Shown here piece by piece: positions 25,935-34,543 of a DNA stretch of 64,000 bases. Within the stretch, counting starts at the first letter, position 1; each line of letters opens with the position of its first letter. A model generated the notes under the pieces. That model saw only the letters and a list, made by a program, of their open reading frames with translations, was not told the DNA's origin and ran no database searches. The translations under genes and the position numbers were made by a program. Origin of the DNA: Coprovicinus avistercoris (lineage in GTDB: Bacteria; Actinomycetota; Coriobacteriia; Coriobacteriales; Atopobiaceae); the NCBI GenBank assembly GCA_018714895.1, contig DVMQ01000006.1, positions 1-64,000 on the forward strand, read 5' to 3'.

Positions 25935-27215
25935 ATGTCTGCATCGGTACTTGTGGGCACTCAATGGGGAGACGAAGGTAAAGGTAAAGTTACCGACCTT
26001 ATCTCCGGTGATTTTGACGTTGTATGCCGTTATGCCGGCGGCGCAAATGCTGGCCATACGGTAATTGCTAATGGTAAGAAGTTGGCACTCCATCAGGTGC
26101 CTTCTGGTGTCATGTATGAAGGAACATATCCTGTCATTGGCAATGGCTGCATCGTGGATCCAGAAGTGTTACTTTCTGAGATTGATATGCTTGCTGAGCA
26201 GGGTATTTCTGCTGATCGTCTCAAGATTTCGGGCAATGCGCATATCGTTATGCCCTATCACAAAGATCTTGATGGTGCTCATGAGAAAAAGCTTGGCAAG
26301 AACCTCATTGGTACCACTAAGCGCGGTGTTGGCCCATGCTATATGGACAAGATGAACCGCACAGGTCTGCGCATCCAAGATATGTTGGATGAGAAGATCT
26401 TCCGCCAGAAGCTGGAAAGCGCTCTTGCGTATACCAACCCAATTCTTGAGAAGGTGTACGAGCTTCCAACCTATACCGTCGATGGTATCTGTGAAACCTA
26501 TTTACCCTATGCAGAGCGTATTCGTCCCTACATCGTAGAGAGCAGTATTTTCCTGAATGAACAGCTTGAGGCAGGAAAGAATGTCCTGTTTGAGGGCGCC
26601 CAGGCAACCATGCTCGACATCGATCATGGTACGTATCCTTTTGTTACAAGCTCCAACTGCACTGCCGGTGGTGCAGTAACTGGTTCAGGTGTGGGTCCCA
26701 CCAACATCAAACGTGTACTTGGTGTGGCAAAGGCTTATCTCACGCGTGTAGGATCCGGTCCTTTCCCCACGGAGCTCTTTGATGAAGTGGGTGACAAGCT
26801 CGGTGAGGTTGGACACGAGTATGGTGTCACAACTGGTCGTAAGCGTCGCTGCGGCTGGTACGATGCGGTTGTTGTTAACTATGCCGTGCGAGTAAATGGT
26901 CTGACAGATCTTGCGATCACTAAGCTCGATGTTTTGGGCTGCCTTGATGAAATTAAAGTATGCGTAGCTTATGAGTGCGATGGCGTTGAATACCGTACTG
27001 TGCCTGAGCATCAGAGCGTTTTCTATCACGCCAAGCCCGTCTATGAAACACTGCCGGGTTGGAAGTGCGATATTTCCGGCATCCGCAACTTCTACCAGTT
27101 GCCGCGTGAAGCTAAAGACTACATTGATTTCCTTGAGCAACTGGCTGGAGTGCGTGTTTCAATCATCACGGTTGGTCCAGATCGTGAGCAAACAATCGAT
27201 AGATACTGGAACTAG
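25935..27215 (+). CDS. purA: Adenylosuccinate synthetase
   Basis: About 427 aa, full length. Converts IMP, aspartate and GTP to adenylosuccinate, the first step to AMP. The N-terminal GTP loop QWGDEGKGKVTDL, the GGANAGHTV motif, the GTTKRGVGPCYMDKMNRTGLR segment and the GRKRRCGWYDAV motif are all present. ATG at 25935 follows GAGGGAGA; the frame continues upstream to 25818 but without a ribosome site. The degV-purD frame begins 2 bp after the stop. Confidence 0.97.
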   Translation: MSASVLVGTQWGDEGKGKVTDLISGDFDVVCRYAGGANAGHTVIANGKKLALHQVPSGVMYEGTYPVIGNGCIVDPEVLLSEIDMLAEQGISADRLKISGNAHIVMPYHKDLDGAHEKKLGKNLIGTTKRGVGPCYMDKMNRTGLRIQDMLDEKIFRQKLESALAYTNPILEKVYELPTYTVDGICETYLPYAERIRPYIVESSIFLNEQLEAGKNVLFEGAQATMLDIDHGTYPFVTSSNCTAGGAVTGSGVGPTNIKRVLGVAKAYLTRVGSGPFPTELFDEVGDKLGEVGHEYGVTTGRKRRCGWYDAVVVNYAVRVNGLTDLAITKLDVLGCLDEIKVCVAYECDGVEYRTVPEHQSVFYHAKPVYETLPGWKCDISGIRNFYQLPREAKDYIDFLEQLAGVRVSIITVGPDREQTIDRYWN

Positions 27216-27217
27216 AG

Positions 27218-29473
27218 GTGCCTACTATCGTGCCTAAGAGCGAATTTGCAATCGTTGTAGATTCTGCTTGCGACCTCCCACTTGAATGGTGTGAGGAACA
27301 ACAGGTGCAGGTTGTGCCATTCCACACAACGCTTGATGGCTGCGATTATCCGAGTCTCGGAACTGAAGGAACGAGTGACTTTTATGTAGCACTCGCAACA
27401 GCAACCGCAGCACCTCATGTGGCACCTCCTACAGGTCTTGATTATGAGCATGTCTTTGCAGCGCTGTTTGAAGAAGGGTTTGAGACTATCGTTTCAATCC
27501 ACGCTTCAACAGCGCTTGCTGGTTCATTTGAAGCTGCTCGTACAGCTGCTCGTTTAATGTCAGCAACACAAAAGATAGAGCTTGTCGATACTAAGACATT
27601 TTCTGTTGCGGAAGGTCTTGTCCTGCGGGATGTTGTGAGTGCCCGCAATTCGGGCGTATCGGCAAAAGAAGCAGCAGAACATGCACGTGCTTTTGCTGCA
27701 AAAACAAGTCTGTATTTTATACCTGCTCCAGATCGGTCTTTTAGCAGTACTGGCTCTGTGCATCGCGGCATTCGTGGAACACTTGCTCGCTTAGCGCGTG
27801 CAGTAACAGGCCAGCGCCAGCTGATAAAAACAAACAAAGACGGAATGCTTGCTACGGTGGCTTCCCATACTGACTTAAGCTACCTTGCTTCAGATTTAGT
27901 TCGTCATTTGAGCGTGTGTGCACATGAGGCTGGTCCAATCATGTATGCCGAGGTAAATGCCGGTATGCCGCGCTATCTTGAGTATATTGACCGCCCACTT
28001 GATACCAACGAATTTTCTTCTGAGTGTGTGTGGGTTGCAAATGCTAGTCCTGCAACAGTGAGTACAATTGGAATTGGCGCAATTGGTGTTGGTTTTGCAC
28101 CTCGCCAGGTCTTTTGGCAAAGTAACGATAAGGATACCCAAAGCGTTAAAAATCAAGGAGGATCCATGGGTTCTGCCAGCGAGAAGGTCGATATCTTACT
28201 GCTTGGTTCTGGTGGTCGTGAGCATGCTCTTCTCACCAAACTTGCGGAGTCACCGCGGGCAGGAAAGCTCTATGTTGCCCCAGGTAATGGCGGCATGTGG
28301 TCAATTGCTGAGCGTGTGGATATCAACCCTGAGAATGGTGAAGAGGTAGCTTCCTTTGCCCGTGATAATGGCATTGGGCTTGTGGTTATAGGCCCAGAAG
28401 CTCCTTTGGTGAGTGGTGTGGCTGATGCAGTTCGCGCTACAGGTATTCCTGTCTTTGGACCAAATGCAGCTGCAGCTCGCATGGAGGGCTCCAAGCAGTT
28501 TGCCAAAGAGATTATGGAAAAGGCTGGCGTTCCAACTGCGTCTTGGCGTTCGTTTGATGATGAAGATGCCTGCGCAGCTTATGTGCGTGAGATCGGTGGT
28601 CCTGTTGTTATAAAGGCAGATGGTCTTGCTGCAGGCAAGGGCGTTGTTGTCGCACAGAGCACCGAAGAAGCCTTAGCAGGAGTTCACGAGTGCTTTACTG
28701 CTTTTGGTGATGCGGGCAAGCTGGTTGTTGTAGAAGAATTGCTGCGTGGACCAGAGTGCTCACTTTTGGGTCTTACTGATGGTCAAACGCTTGTTCCGCT
28801 GGCTGCTTCTCAGGATCACAAGCGCGCTTACGAAGGCGACCGAGGCCCCAATACAGGTGGTATGGGCGTATATTCTCCAGTTCCCATTGTCACACCTGAA
28901 GAGCTTGAACAGATGGTAGATATTGAGCGCCGCGTGGTTGCGCAGCTTGCCGCTGAGGGTATTGATTACCGTGGCTGCCTCTACGGTGGTTTCATGCTTA
29001 CAGAAGATGGCCCAAAGGTTCTCGAGTTTAATGCTCGCTTTGGCGATCCCGAAACACAGGTGGTACTCCCCCGTATGCATGCTGATCTTGTCGACGTATT
29101 TTTGCGCTGTGATAATGGAACGCTTAATGAGGCCGATGTTTCATGGGATAACGATTGGGCTGTTTCCGTTGTTCTTGCTTCGGCAGGTTATCCTGGCGCT
29201 TATGAGAAGGGCAAGGTTATTACCGGTATTGATGAGGCTAATGCCTGCGAAGGTGTTACGGTATATCACGCCGGAACCGCACTGGATGCTGAGGGCAACA
29301 TTATTACTGCCGGTGGTCGTGTGCTCGATGTGACGGCGCTGGCCCCCACATTTGAGGAAGCACGTAATCGTGCATATGAGGCGTGTGAACTTATCAACTT
29401 TGAAGGAAAGACATGCCGCCACGATATTGGTCTTCGCGCGCTGAAAGGCCGTGAGGCGTGGGAGGAGTCGTAG
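27218..29473 (+). CDS. DegV-PurD fused reading frame
   Basis: One uninterrupted 751-codon frame. Residues 1-~305 are a DegV-family protein: IVVDSACDLP opening, HASTALAGSFEAARTAA, then VDTKTFSVAEGLVLRD. DegV/FakB proteins bind fatty acids for phosphorylation by FakA. Residues 317-751 are complete PurD. There is no stop between them, yet a GGAGG site and ATG stand at the junction (28154-28168). So either a true two-domain protein is made, or PurD is also made separately from the internal start. Start is GTG at 27218 or at 27230. Co-occurrence of the two activities in one protein is unusual. Confidence 0.7.
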   Translation: MPTIVPKSEFAIVVDSACDLPLEWCEEQQVQVVPFHTTLDGCDYPSLGTEGTSDFYVALATATAAPHVAPPTGLDYEHVFAALFEEGFETIVSIHASTALAGSFEAARTAARLMSATQKIELVDTKTFSVAEGLVLRDVVSARNSGVSAKEAAEHARAFAAKTSLYFIPAPDRSFSSTGSVHRGIRGTLARLARAVTGQRQLIKTNKDGMLATVASHTDLSYLASDLVRHLSVCAHEAGPIMYAEVNAGMPRYLEYIDRPLDTNEFSSECVWVANASPATVSTIGIGAIGVGFAPRQVFWQSNDKDTQSVKNQGGSMGSASEKVDILLLGSGGREHALLTKLAESPRAGKLYVAPGNGGMWSIAERVDINPENGEEVASFARDNGIGLVVIGPEAPLVSGVADAVRATGIPVFGPNAAAARMEGSKQFAKEIMEKAGVPTASWRSFDDEDACAAYVREIGGPVVIKADGLAAGKGVVVAQSTEEALAGVHECFTAFGDAGKLVVVEELLRGPECSLLGLTDGQTLVPLAASQDHKRAYEGDRGPNTGGMGVYSPVPIVTPEELEQMVDIERRVVAQLAAEGIDYRGCLYGGFMLTEDGPKVLEFNARFGDPETQVVLPRMHADLVDVFLRCDNGTLNEADVSWDNDWAVSVVLASAGYPGAYEKGKVITGIDEANACEGVTVYHAGTALDAEGNIITAGGRVLDVTALAPTFEEARNRAYEACELINFEGKTCRHDIGLRALKGREAWEES
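28166..29473 (+). CDS. purD: Phosphoribosylamine-glycine ligase (internal start within the fusion)
   Basis: About 435 aa if translated from ATG 28166, the usual PurD length. Joins glycine to phosphoribosylamine with ATP, step 2 of purine synthesis. ATP-grasp fold: N-terminal ILLLGSGGREHAL, GPNAAAARMEGSKQFAK, KADGLAAGKGVV, EGDRGPNTGGMG and EFNARFGDPETQ are all visible. A strong GGAGG lies 5 nt before the ATG. The upstream degV frame runs into it without a stop. The purD stop overlaps the GTG of the Nudix gene by 1 nt. Confidence 0.93.
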   Translation: MGSASEKVDILLLGSGGREHALLTKLAESPRAGKLYVAPGNGGMWSIAERVDINPENGEEVASFARDNGIGLVVIGPEAPLVSGVADAVRATGIPVFGPNAAAARMEGSKQFAKEIMEKAGVPTASWRSFDDEDACAAYVREIGGPVVIKADGLAAGKGVVVAQSTEEALAGVHECFTAFGDAGKLVVVEELLRGPECSLLGLTDGQTLVPLAASQDHKRAYEGDRGPNTGGMGVYSPVPIVTPEELEQMVDIERRVVAQLAAEGIDYRGCLYGGFMLTEDGPKVLEFNARFGDPETQVVLPRMHADLVDVFLRCDNGTLNEADVSWDNDWAVSVVLASAGYPGAYEKGKVITGIDEANACEGVTVYHAGTALDAEGNIITAGGRVLDVTALAPTFEEARNRAYEACELINFEGKTCRHDIGLRALKGREAWEES

Positions 29474-30249
29474 TGGAATACAACAACATCGATCAAAGCA
29501 TTGAGAATGATGACGCTTTGGTACTCTCACATTCTGATAGTGAACTCAACGATGAGGCATTAATCGATGCCGCAGATGCTTTGCTCGATGTAACACAGCA
29601 ACTTACCTACGATGGCGATAGATCTCATTCGAACCACGTCTCTGGTGAGCCTGTTCGGCGAAACCTTGTTCTAGGCGACGATGACCCGCGCGATGCTGAT
29701 CTTGCGGAGCATGTATTAGCCGAAGAGGTTGCTTGGGAAGGCAAAATCTTCTCTGTTGATAGGCTTCGTGTAGGTTTGCCAGATGGACGAGAGGCAATCA
29801 GAGATGTTGTGCGTCACCGTGGTGCAGTAGCAGTGGTTGCCCTTACCAACGATGGATGTATCTGTCTGGTACGCCAGTATCGTACGGCTCTGGGCCGCGT
29901 AACGGTAGAAATTCCTGCCGGCAAACTGGACCCGGGTGAAGACCCTCTCACCTGTGCTCGCCGAGAGCTTCTTGAGGAAACGGGTATGGAAGCCGAGCAG
30001 ATGGCGTACCTTACCACCATTGCAAGCTCTGATGGATTCTGCGACGAGCTCATCCATATTTATATGGCAACAGGATTGACCTTTACTCAGTCTGATCCCG
30101 ATGCAGACGAGTTTATCAACGTGGATCTTGTTGAACTCTCTGAGCTTGTAGACACGGTGTTAGATGGCCGTATTGAAGATGCAAAGACTGTCGTAGGTGC
30201 TCTTATTTGTGATGCAGTCTCTCATCGTCTTGCTGTGACATCTGAATAA
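29473..30249 (+). CDS. Nudix hydrolase, ADP-ribose pyrophosphatase type
   Basis: About 258 aa. The Nudix box is intact: GKLDPGEDPLTCARRELLEETG (23-residue GX5EX7REUXEEXGU pattern, about residues 150-171). The surrounding VRQYRTALGRVTVEIPAGKL stretch is typical of ADP-ribose pyrophosphatases. The N-terminal ~85 residues are acidic, low in motifs and extra to the family. The GTG at 29473 overlaps the purD stop and is preceded by GGGAGGAG, so translation is probably coupled. Substrate (ADP-ribose or another nucleoside diphosphate sugar) is inferred. Confidence 0.87.
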   Translation: MEYNNIDQSIENDDALVLSHSDSELNDEALIDAADALLDVTQQLTYDGDRSHSNHVSGEPVRRNLVLGDDDPRDADLAEHVLAEEVAWEGKIFSVDRLRVGLPDGREAIRDVVRHRGAVAVVALTNDGCICLVRQYRTALGRVTVEIPAGKLDPGEDPLTCARRELLEETGMEAEQMAYLTTIASSDGFCDELIHIYMATGLTFTQSDPDADEFINVDLVELSELVDTVLDGRIEDAKTVVGALICDAVSHRLAVTSE

Positions 30250-30268
30250 TAAGGAAATGGAACGAAAA

Positions 30269-30303
30269 ACTGCCGATCTTGTGTGATGCGCAAGGTCGGC
30301 AGT
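30269..30303. repeat. Long hairpin between Nudix and ABC genes
   Basis: Inverted repeat ACTGCCGATCTTG / CAAGGTCGGCAGT (13 bp with a G-T position), 9-nt loop. There is no T-run on the plus strand but there is one on the minus strand, so it is not a good terminator for the Nudix gene; it may stabilise mRNA ends. Confidence 0.5.
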
Positions 30304-30359
30304 ATTGTGCATGGTACGCTGTACTATCGCTTAGTCGGTTCTATTGCAAAGGGAGTTTT

Positions 30360-32138
30360 ATGCCCGCTCAGCGTCGCTCACTTTTTCGTTCATTCCTCTC
30401 GTATTACCGAGGGCAGCTTCACCTTTTTGTTATCGACATCATCGCAGCTATTTTGGTAGCGGCAGTCGACCTTGCATTTCCCCAGATTCTTCGAACGCTT
30501 ACCGGTGGCTTATTTACCGAGGGCAAAGATGCCATTATGGGCTCTCTGCTCTACTTGGCAATCGGCCTTATTGCTATGTATGCCGTGCGTTTTGTGTGCC
30601 GGTATTTCGTTATTTTCTGGGGGCATGTTATGGGTGCCCGCATGGAAAGCCGGATGCGTGAAAATCTCTTTGACGCCTATGAACGCATGAGCTTTTCATA
30701 TTTTGATGAGCATAAATCGGGCGATCTCATGAGCCGTCTCGTTTCGGACTTGTTTGATATTTCTGAGGCCGCGCATCATGGACCAGAGTTTATTCTCATT
30801 GGAATCATTGAAGTTATTGGTTCATTTATCATTCTTTCTTCTATCAATATCCAGCTCACTGCCGTGCTGGCGCTCATTGCCTTATTGCTTGTGGTGTACA
30901 ACATCTATGCAAACTGGCATATGCGTGCAGTGTATACAGAGAATCGCGTGAGAATATCGGGCGTAAATTCGAGTCTTGAAGATTCTCTTGCCGGTATTCG
31001 TGTAGTTAAGAGTTTTACCGCAGAAGATGTTGAGCGTAAAAAGTTCCGTCGCGCAAACGATGCTTATCTTGATTCAAAAACCCGTATGTACCGTGCAATG
31101 GGGCGCTATCAATCAGCCATTGCCGTCATGATGGGGGCGCTTAATACCGCCGTGGTGGTCTATGGTGGCTGGCTTATTGCTCAGGGACAGATGGAAGCAT
31201 TAGACCTTGCAACATATGCCCTTTATATTTCTCTGTTCACAGCTCCTATTACCTCGATTCTCGATTTTACGGAGACTTTTCAGAAGGCAATTGCAGGTTT
31301 TAGACGTTTTCAAGAGGTGCTGGATACAACGCCCGATATTCAGGATAAGCCCGATGCCCCCGATCTTAAGATCAGCGAAGGTGCTGTTAGTTATCGCGAT
31401 GTCTGTTTCTCTTATCCAGAACATAATGGTGAGAAATCCGATGTAGTTATCGATCATCTCAACCTTGATATTGCTCCCGGAGAAACTATTGCGCTTGTTG
31501 GTCCTTCTGGTGGCGGAAAATCTACCACGTGTTCATTGTTGCCACGATTTTATGACGTAGACTCCGGCTCTATTACCATCGACGGACAGGATGTGCGCGA
31601 TGTTACTCAAAAAAGTTTGCGTGAAGCCATCGGTTTAGTTCAGCAAGATGTCTATCTCTTTGATGGGACAATTGCCGAAAACATTGCCTATGGACGTCCT
31701 GATGCAACAGCAGATGAAATTGCTGAAGCAGCTCGTCTTGCCAATGTCACTGAGTTTGTGCAGCATTTGCCAGAAGGCTTTGAAACAGAGGTAGGAGAAC
31801 GAGGAGCACGTCTCTCGGGCGGACAGAAGCAGCGCATCGCTATTGCCCGCGTATTCTTGAAGAACCCCGCAATTCTTATTCTTGACGAGGCAACATCTGC
31901 ACTTGATAACGAAAGCGAGCGCGCCGTACAGGAGTCTCTGGAACGCCTTGCCCAAAACCGTACAACGCTTGTGATTGCTCATCGTCTCTCTACCATTAAG
32001 GGCGCCGATGAGATTGTGACCATCGATAATGGCCGGGTTGCAGAGCGCGGTACGCATAAAGATCTTCTTGCACTCAACGGTACGTATGCGCGGTATTATC
32101 GCATGCAGTTTGGTGGCGAGAATGATCTAGTCCACTAG
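30360..32138 (+). CDS. ABC transporter, fused permease and ATPase (exporter type)
   Basis: About 592 aa. Six-helix type I exporter membrane domain in residues ~1-310, then an ATPase domain with Walker A GPSGGGKST (about 382-390), signature LSGGQKQR, Walker B ILILDEATSALD and the H-loop IAHRL. A homodimer is likely, as no partner half-transporter gene is adjacent. The family moves lipids, drugs or peptides; the substrate cannot be told. ATG at 30360 with AAAGGGAG is chosen over an upstream in-frame start at 30279. Confidence 0.92.
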   Translation: MPAQRRSLFRSFLSYYRGQLHLFVIDIIAAILVAAVDLAFPQILRTLTGGLFTEGKDAIMGSLLYLAIGLIAMYAVRFVCRYFVIFWGHVMGARMESRMRENLFDAYERMSFSYFDEHKSGDLMSRLVSDLFDISEAAHHGPEFILIGIIEVIGSFIILSSINIQLTAVLALIALLLVVYNIYANWHMRAVYTENRVRISGVNSSLEDSLAGIRVVKSFTAEDVERKKFRRANDAYLDSKTRMYRAMGRYQSAIAVMMGALNTAVVVYGGWLIAQGQMEALDLATYALYISLFTAPITSILDFTETFQKAIAGFRRFQEVLDTTPDIQDKPDAPDLKISEGAVSYRDVCFSYPEHNGEKSDVVIDHLNLDIAPGETIALVGPSGGGKSTTCSLLPRFYDVDSGSITIDGQDVRDVTQKSLREAIGLVQQDVYLFDGTIAENIAYGRPDATADEIAEAARLANVTEFVQHLPEGFETEVGERGARLSGGQKQRIAIARVFLKNPAILILDEATSALDNESERAVQESLERLAQNRTTLVIAHRLSTIKGADEIVTIDNGRVAERGTHKDLLALNGTYARYYRMQFGGENDLVH

Positions 32139-32248
32139 GTTTTAAAGCGTAGTGGTTATGATTACTCTGTCTGTCCATGAATTGTGGCTCAAAGCTGCGT
32201 ATACTCATGGAGTGCGTGACCGATGGAAAGCTGGACGAAAAGGGTGTC

Positions 32249-33193
32249 ATGGCAGCGAGACGTGCTGACAAAGGCAAGAAGAAAAGCAAGTTTCTTAATG
32301 CTGATGAAGCAGAGGAGTTATTCTCTCGCGTAGATGAAACGGGCCACGATAATGTGGATACTGCCCGTCGTGAGCGTGCCCGTCGTAAAGAAAAGGGCGT
32401 TGGAGTAGATATTGACCCACTCTCCGATGCCGATCCTTCTGGTTCTACGGTAGAGCGGGCAATCAAGCGTACTGCCGTCTTGTTTGTTGTGCTTACACTG
32501 CTCGTAGTAACGCTTGCACAGGTTTCTTGTGGCATCGTTCGGCGTACTTCCACGGCAAGTCTTACCGATGAAGTTACGGTAGCAAATGTCTCTGCTGCCA
32601 TGAAAAATGGAATTGAATGGGGCGGTGGCTTCACTCAGTTCCCTGAGGACTTTACTATTGTTGAGGCGAGCGAGAACACCGGGCGTCTTGAAGTTACCGT
32701 TACCGATTCCACATCAGAGAACGCGCGCGATTGTTTCTCGAGTGCACAAGTGCAATCAACAGCATTGGCAATTAATGCGTTGCTCAATCCCGATATCGAT
32801 GTGGTTGTCTACCACGTAAACGTTCACGCCGATAAAGACGGAAATTTCCAGACTTCGCAGCTCTTTGGATTTTTACGCCCTGCAGGTAATGTTCGCAATT
32901 TCATGACCTTTATTTGGACAAAGAATTCCAATGAGGATGGTGTCTGGTTCTCGTGCTCTATTACTGGTATGGATGAGAAAACCACCGCAGAGTTGCGCGA
33001 CCAGCTCAAGAGCAACATCGTTACCGACCTGTTAGTCCCCGATCAAAGTGAAGAGGACAACGAAGAAGAGTCGGGTGTGCTCACACCTTCAAGCACGCAG
33101 GATGAAACAGGAACTTCAACAGATACCAATGCTGAAGATCAGACGAACGACGGAACATCTAACAACAATCAGACTCAATCCACAGAGCAGTAA
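32249..33193 (+). CDS. Single-pass membrane protein of unknown function
   Basis: About 314 aa. The cytoplasmic N-terminus is highly charged (residues 1-70, Lys/Arg/Asp/Glu). One membrane helix follows (about 76-95, AVLFVVLTLLVVTLAQVSCGIV). The extracellular part holds a compact ~180-residue domain (TVANVSAAMKNGIEWGGGFTQFPEDFTIVEA ... NALLNPDIDVVVYHVNVHAD) and ends in a Ser/Thr/Asn/Gln/Glu-rich tail. ATG at 32249 after AAAGGG is preferred; the frame is open from 32177. I recognise no family. Confidence 0.65.
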   Translation: MAARRADKGKKKSKFLNADEAEELFSRVDETGHDNVDTARRERARRKEKGVGVDIDPLSDADPSGSTVERAIKRTAVLFVVLTLLVVTLAQVSCGIVRRTSTASLTDEVTVANVSAAMKNGIEWGGGFTQFPEDFTIVEASENTGRLEVTVTDSTSENARDCFSSAQVQSTALAINALLNPDIDVVVYHVNVHADKDGNFQTSQLFGFLRPAGNVRNFMTFIWTKNSNEDGVWFSCSITGMDEKTTAELRDQLKSNIVTDLLVPDQSEEDNEEESGVLTPSSTQDETGTSTDTNAEDQTNDGTSNNNQTQSTEQ

Positions 33194-33254
33194 AAGAAGA
33201 TCGTTTTAATGGCAAATGCGCTGGAGATGCAGCGCTGAGATATGAGGAGGAAGC

Positions 33255-33716
33255 ATGGCAGAAACTCCACTCGTCGGTATCATTATGGGTTCAAAATCTG
33301 ATATGCCTGCAATGGAGGCTTGCACAGCACAGCTCGAAGAGTTTGGCGTGCCGTATGAATTGGTCATTGCTTCTGCTCATCGCTCACCTGCTAAAGTGCA
33401 TGAGTGGGCATCTTCTGCTGCTGATCGCGGTTTAAAAGTCATTATTGCTGCAGCAGGTAAAGCTGCTCATCTTGGCGGTGTTGTTGCCGCCTATACACCA
33501 CTTCCTATCGTAGGTGTTCCTATGAAGACAAGCGATTTGGGCGGTATGGATTCGCTGCTCTCTATGGTTCAGATGCCTTCAGGTGTGCCGGTGGCATGCG
33601 TTGCGATTGGCGGTGCAAAGAATGCAGCCATCTATGCAACACAAATCCTTGGCGCTTCTATGCCAGAGTGGCGTGAAAAAATCGTAGCTTTCAAACAGCA
33701 AATGGCTGAGGCGTAG
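33255..33716 (+). CDS. purE: N5-carboxyaminoimidazole ribonucleotide mutase, class I PurE
   Basis: 153 aa. Converts N5-CAIR to CAIR in purine synthesis. Conserved GIIMGSKSDMPAMEA opening, SAHRSP with the active-site His, AAAGKAAHLGGVVAAYTPLPIVGVP and GGMDSLLSMVQMPSGVPVA. Some class differences (AAAGKAAHL for AGGAAHL) are minor. GGAGGAAGC site. purK is not adjacent. The sortase gene begins 5 bp after the stop. Confidence 0.94.
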   Translation: MAETPLVGIIMGSKSDMPAMEACTAQLEEFGVPYELVIASAHRSPAKVHEWASSAADRGLKVIIAAAGKAAHLGGVVAAYTPLPIVGVPMKTSDLGGMDSLLSMVQMPSGVPVACVAIGGAKNAAIYATQILGASMPEWREKIVAFKQQMAEA

Positions 33717-33721
33717 TAACC

Positions 33722-34543
33722 ATGCCGCGTAATAAGCAGGGCTCTCATTTCAAACGCCCTGCCCCTGCATCAAAGCCATCCAAAATTGTTTCAAATGTTC
33801 TGCTTGTAGTGGGAGTTGTTCTTCTTTTAGCCGCGGCAGGCATATGGGGCTTTTCTCAATGGCGCTATCATGAGCAGGATGTTGTAAATGAAGAGCTTGC
33901 GGCATACGTTACGTTATCTGACGATCCTAATCAGCCACCAACGGTTGACTGGGCAGGACTCAAAGCAATTAACGATGACGTGGTAGGCTGGATACAAATT
34001 CCAGGAACGGTTATTAACTACCCGGTATATCAGGGGGAAGATAACGACTATTACCTCAACACCAATGCTCATGGGGTGTATGGCATAGGTGGCCAGATTT
34101 TTATGGATTATGAAAATCAGGCTCCTGGCATGTTGGATCCACAGACCATCATCTACGGACATCACCTTAAAAATGGATCGATGTTCAAACAAATTGCTGA
34201 CATGGATAATCAGGAATTTTTTGATGGCATAGATACCGTCTGGTATGTCACAGAAGACGCAAATTATGAGCTGATGCCACTTTTTGTGTACTATACGACA
34301 CCTGATGACTCAGCAGCCCGTACGGTAAGTTTCGCTTCAACGGAAGAGTTTCATACCTATCTTTCAGGACTGCTGGATAAAGCGGTAACACAAAACGCCA
34401 ACGCGAAAACCATTATCGACGGAACATCTCATATATTGACGCTCTCTACCTGCAATTATATTGATGGGTATGGGCGTACACTGCTGGTATGTGTTGAGAA
34501 GAACGAGGCAAACGCTGCGCTTGCGGGAGAGGCGGTATCGTGA
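33722..34543 (+). CDS. Class B sortase
   Basis: 273 aa. Basic cytoplasmic N-terminus, one membrane helix (about residues 23-44), then the sortase beta-barrel: NDDVVGWIQIPGTVINYPVYQG, catalytic His in IIYGHHLKNG (about 141-150), catalytic Cys in LTLSTCNY (about 239-246) and Arg in YGRTLLVC. Class B sortases anchor proteins to peptidoglycan or build pili. No sorting-signal protein is seen nearby. It lies between purE and purF, its stop overlapping the purF GTG by 4 nt, so it is transcribed with purine genes. Confidence 0.9.
   Translation: MPRNKQGSHFKRPAPASKPSKIVSNVLLVVGVVLLLAAAGIWGFSQWRYHEQDVVNEELAAYVTLSDDPNQPPTVDWAGLKAINDDVVGWIQIPGTVINYPVYQGEDNDYYLNTNAHGVYGIGGQIFMDYENQAPGMLDPQTIIYGHHLKNGSMFKQIADMDNQEFFDGIDTVWYVTEDANYELMPLFVYYTTPDDSAARTVSFASTEEFHTYLSGLLDKAVTQNANAKTIIDGTSHILTLSTCNYIDGYGRTLLVCVEKNEANAALAGEAVS

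Noticed and set aside
28154..28170. GGATCC and CCATGG next to the purD start as a cloning scar
   Set aside because: A GGATCC also stands before purM in the same Shine-Dalgarno context, so it is better explained as natural sequence.
30269..30303. Intrinsic terminator after the Nudix gene
   Set aside because: The stem is strong but the plus strand has no T-run after it, so kept only as a hairpin repeat.
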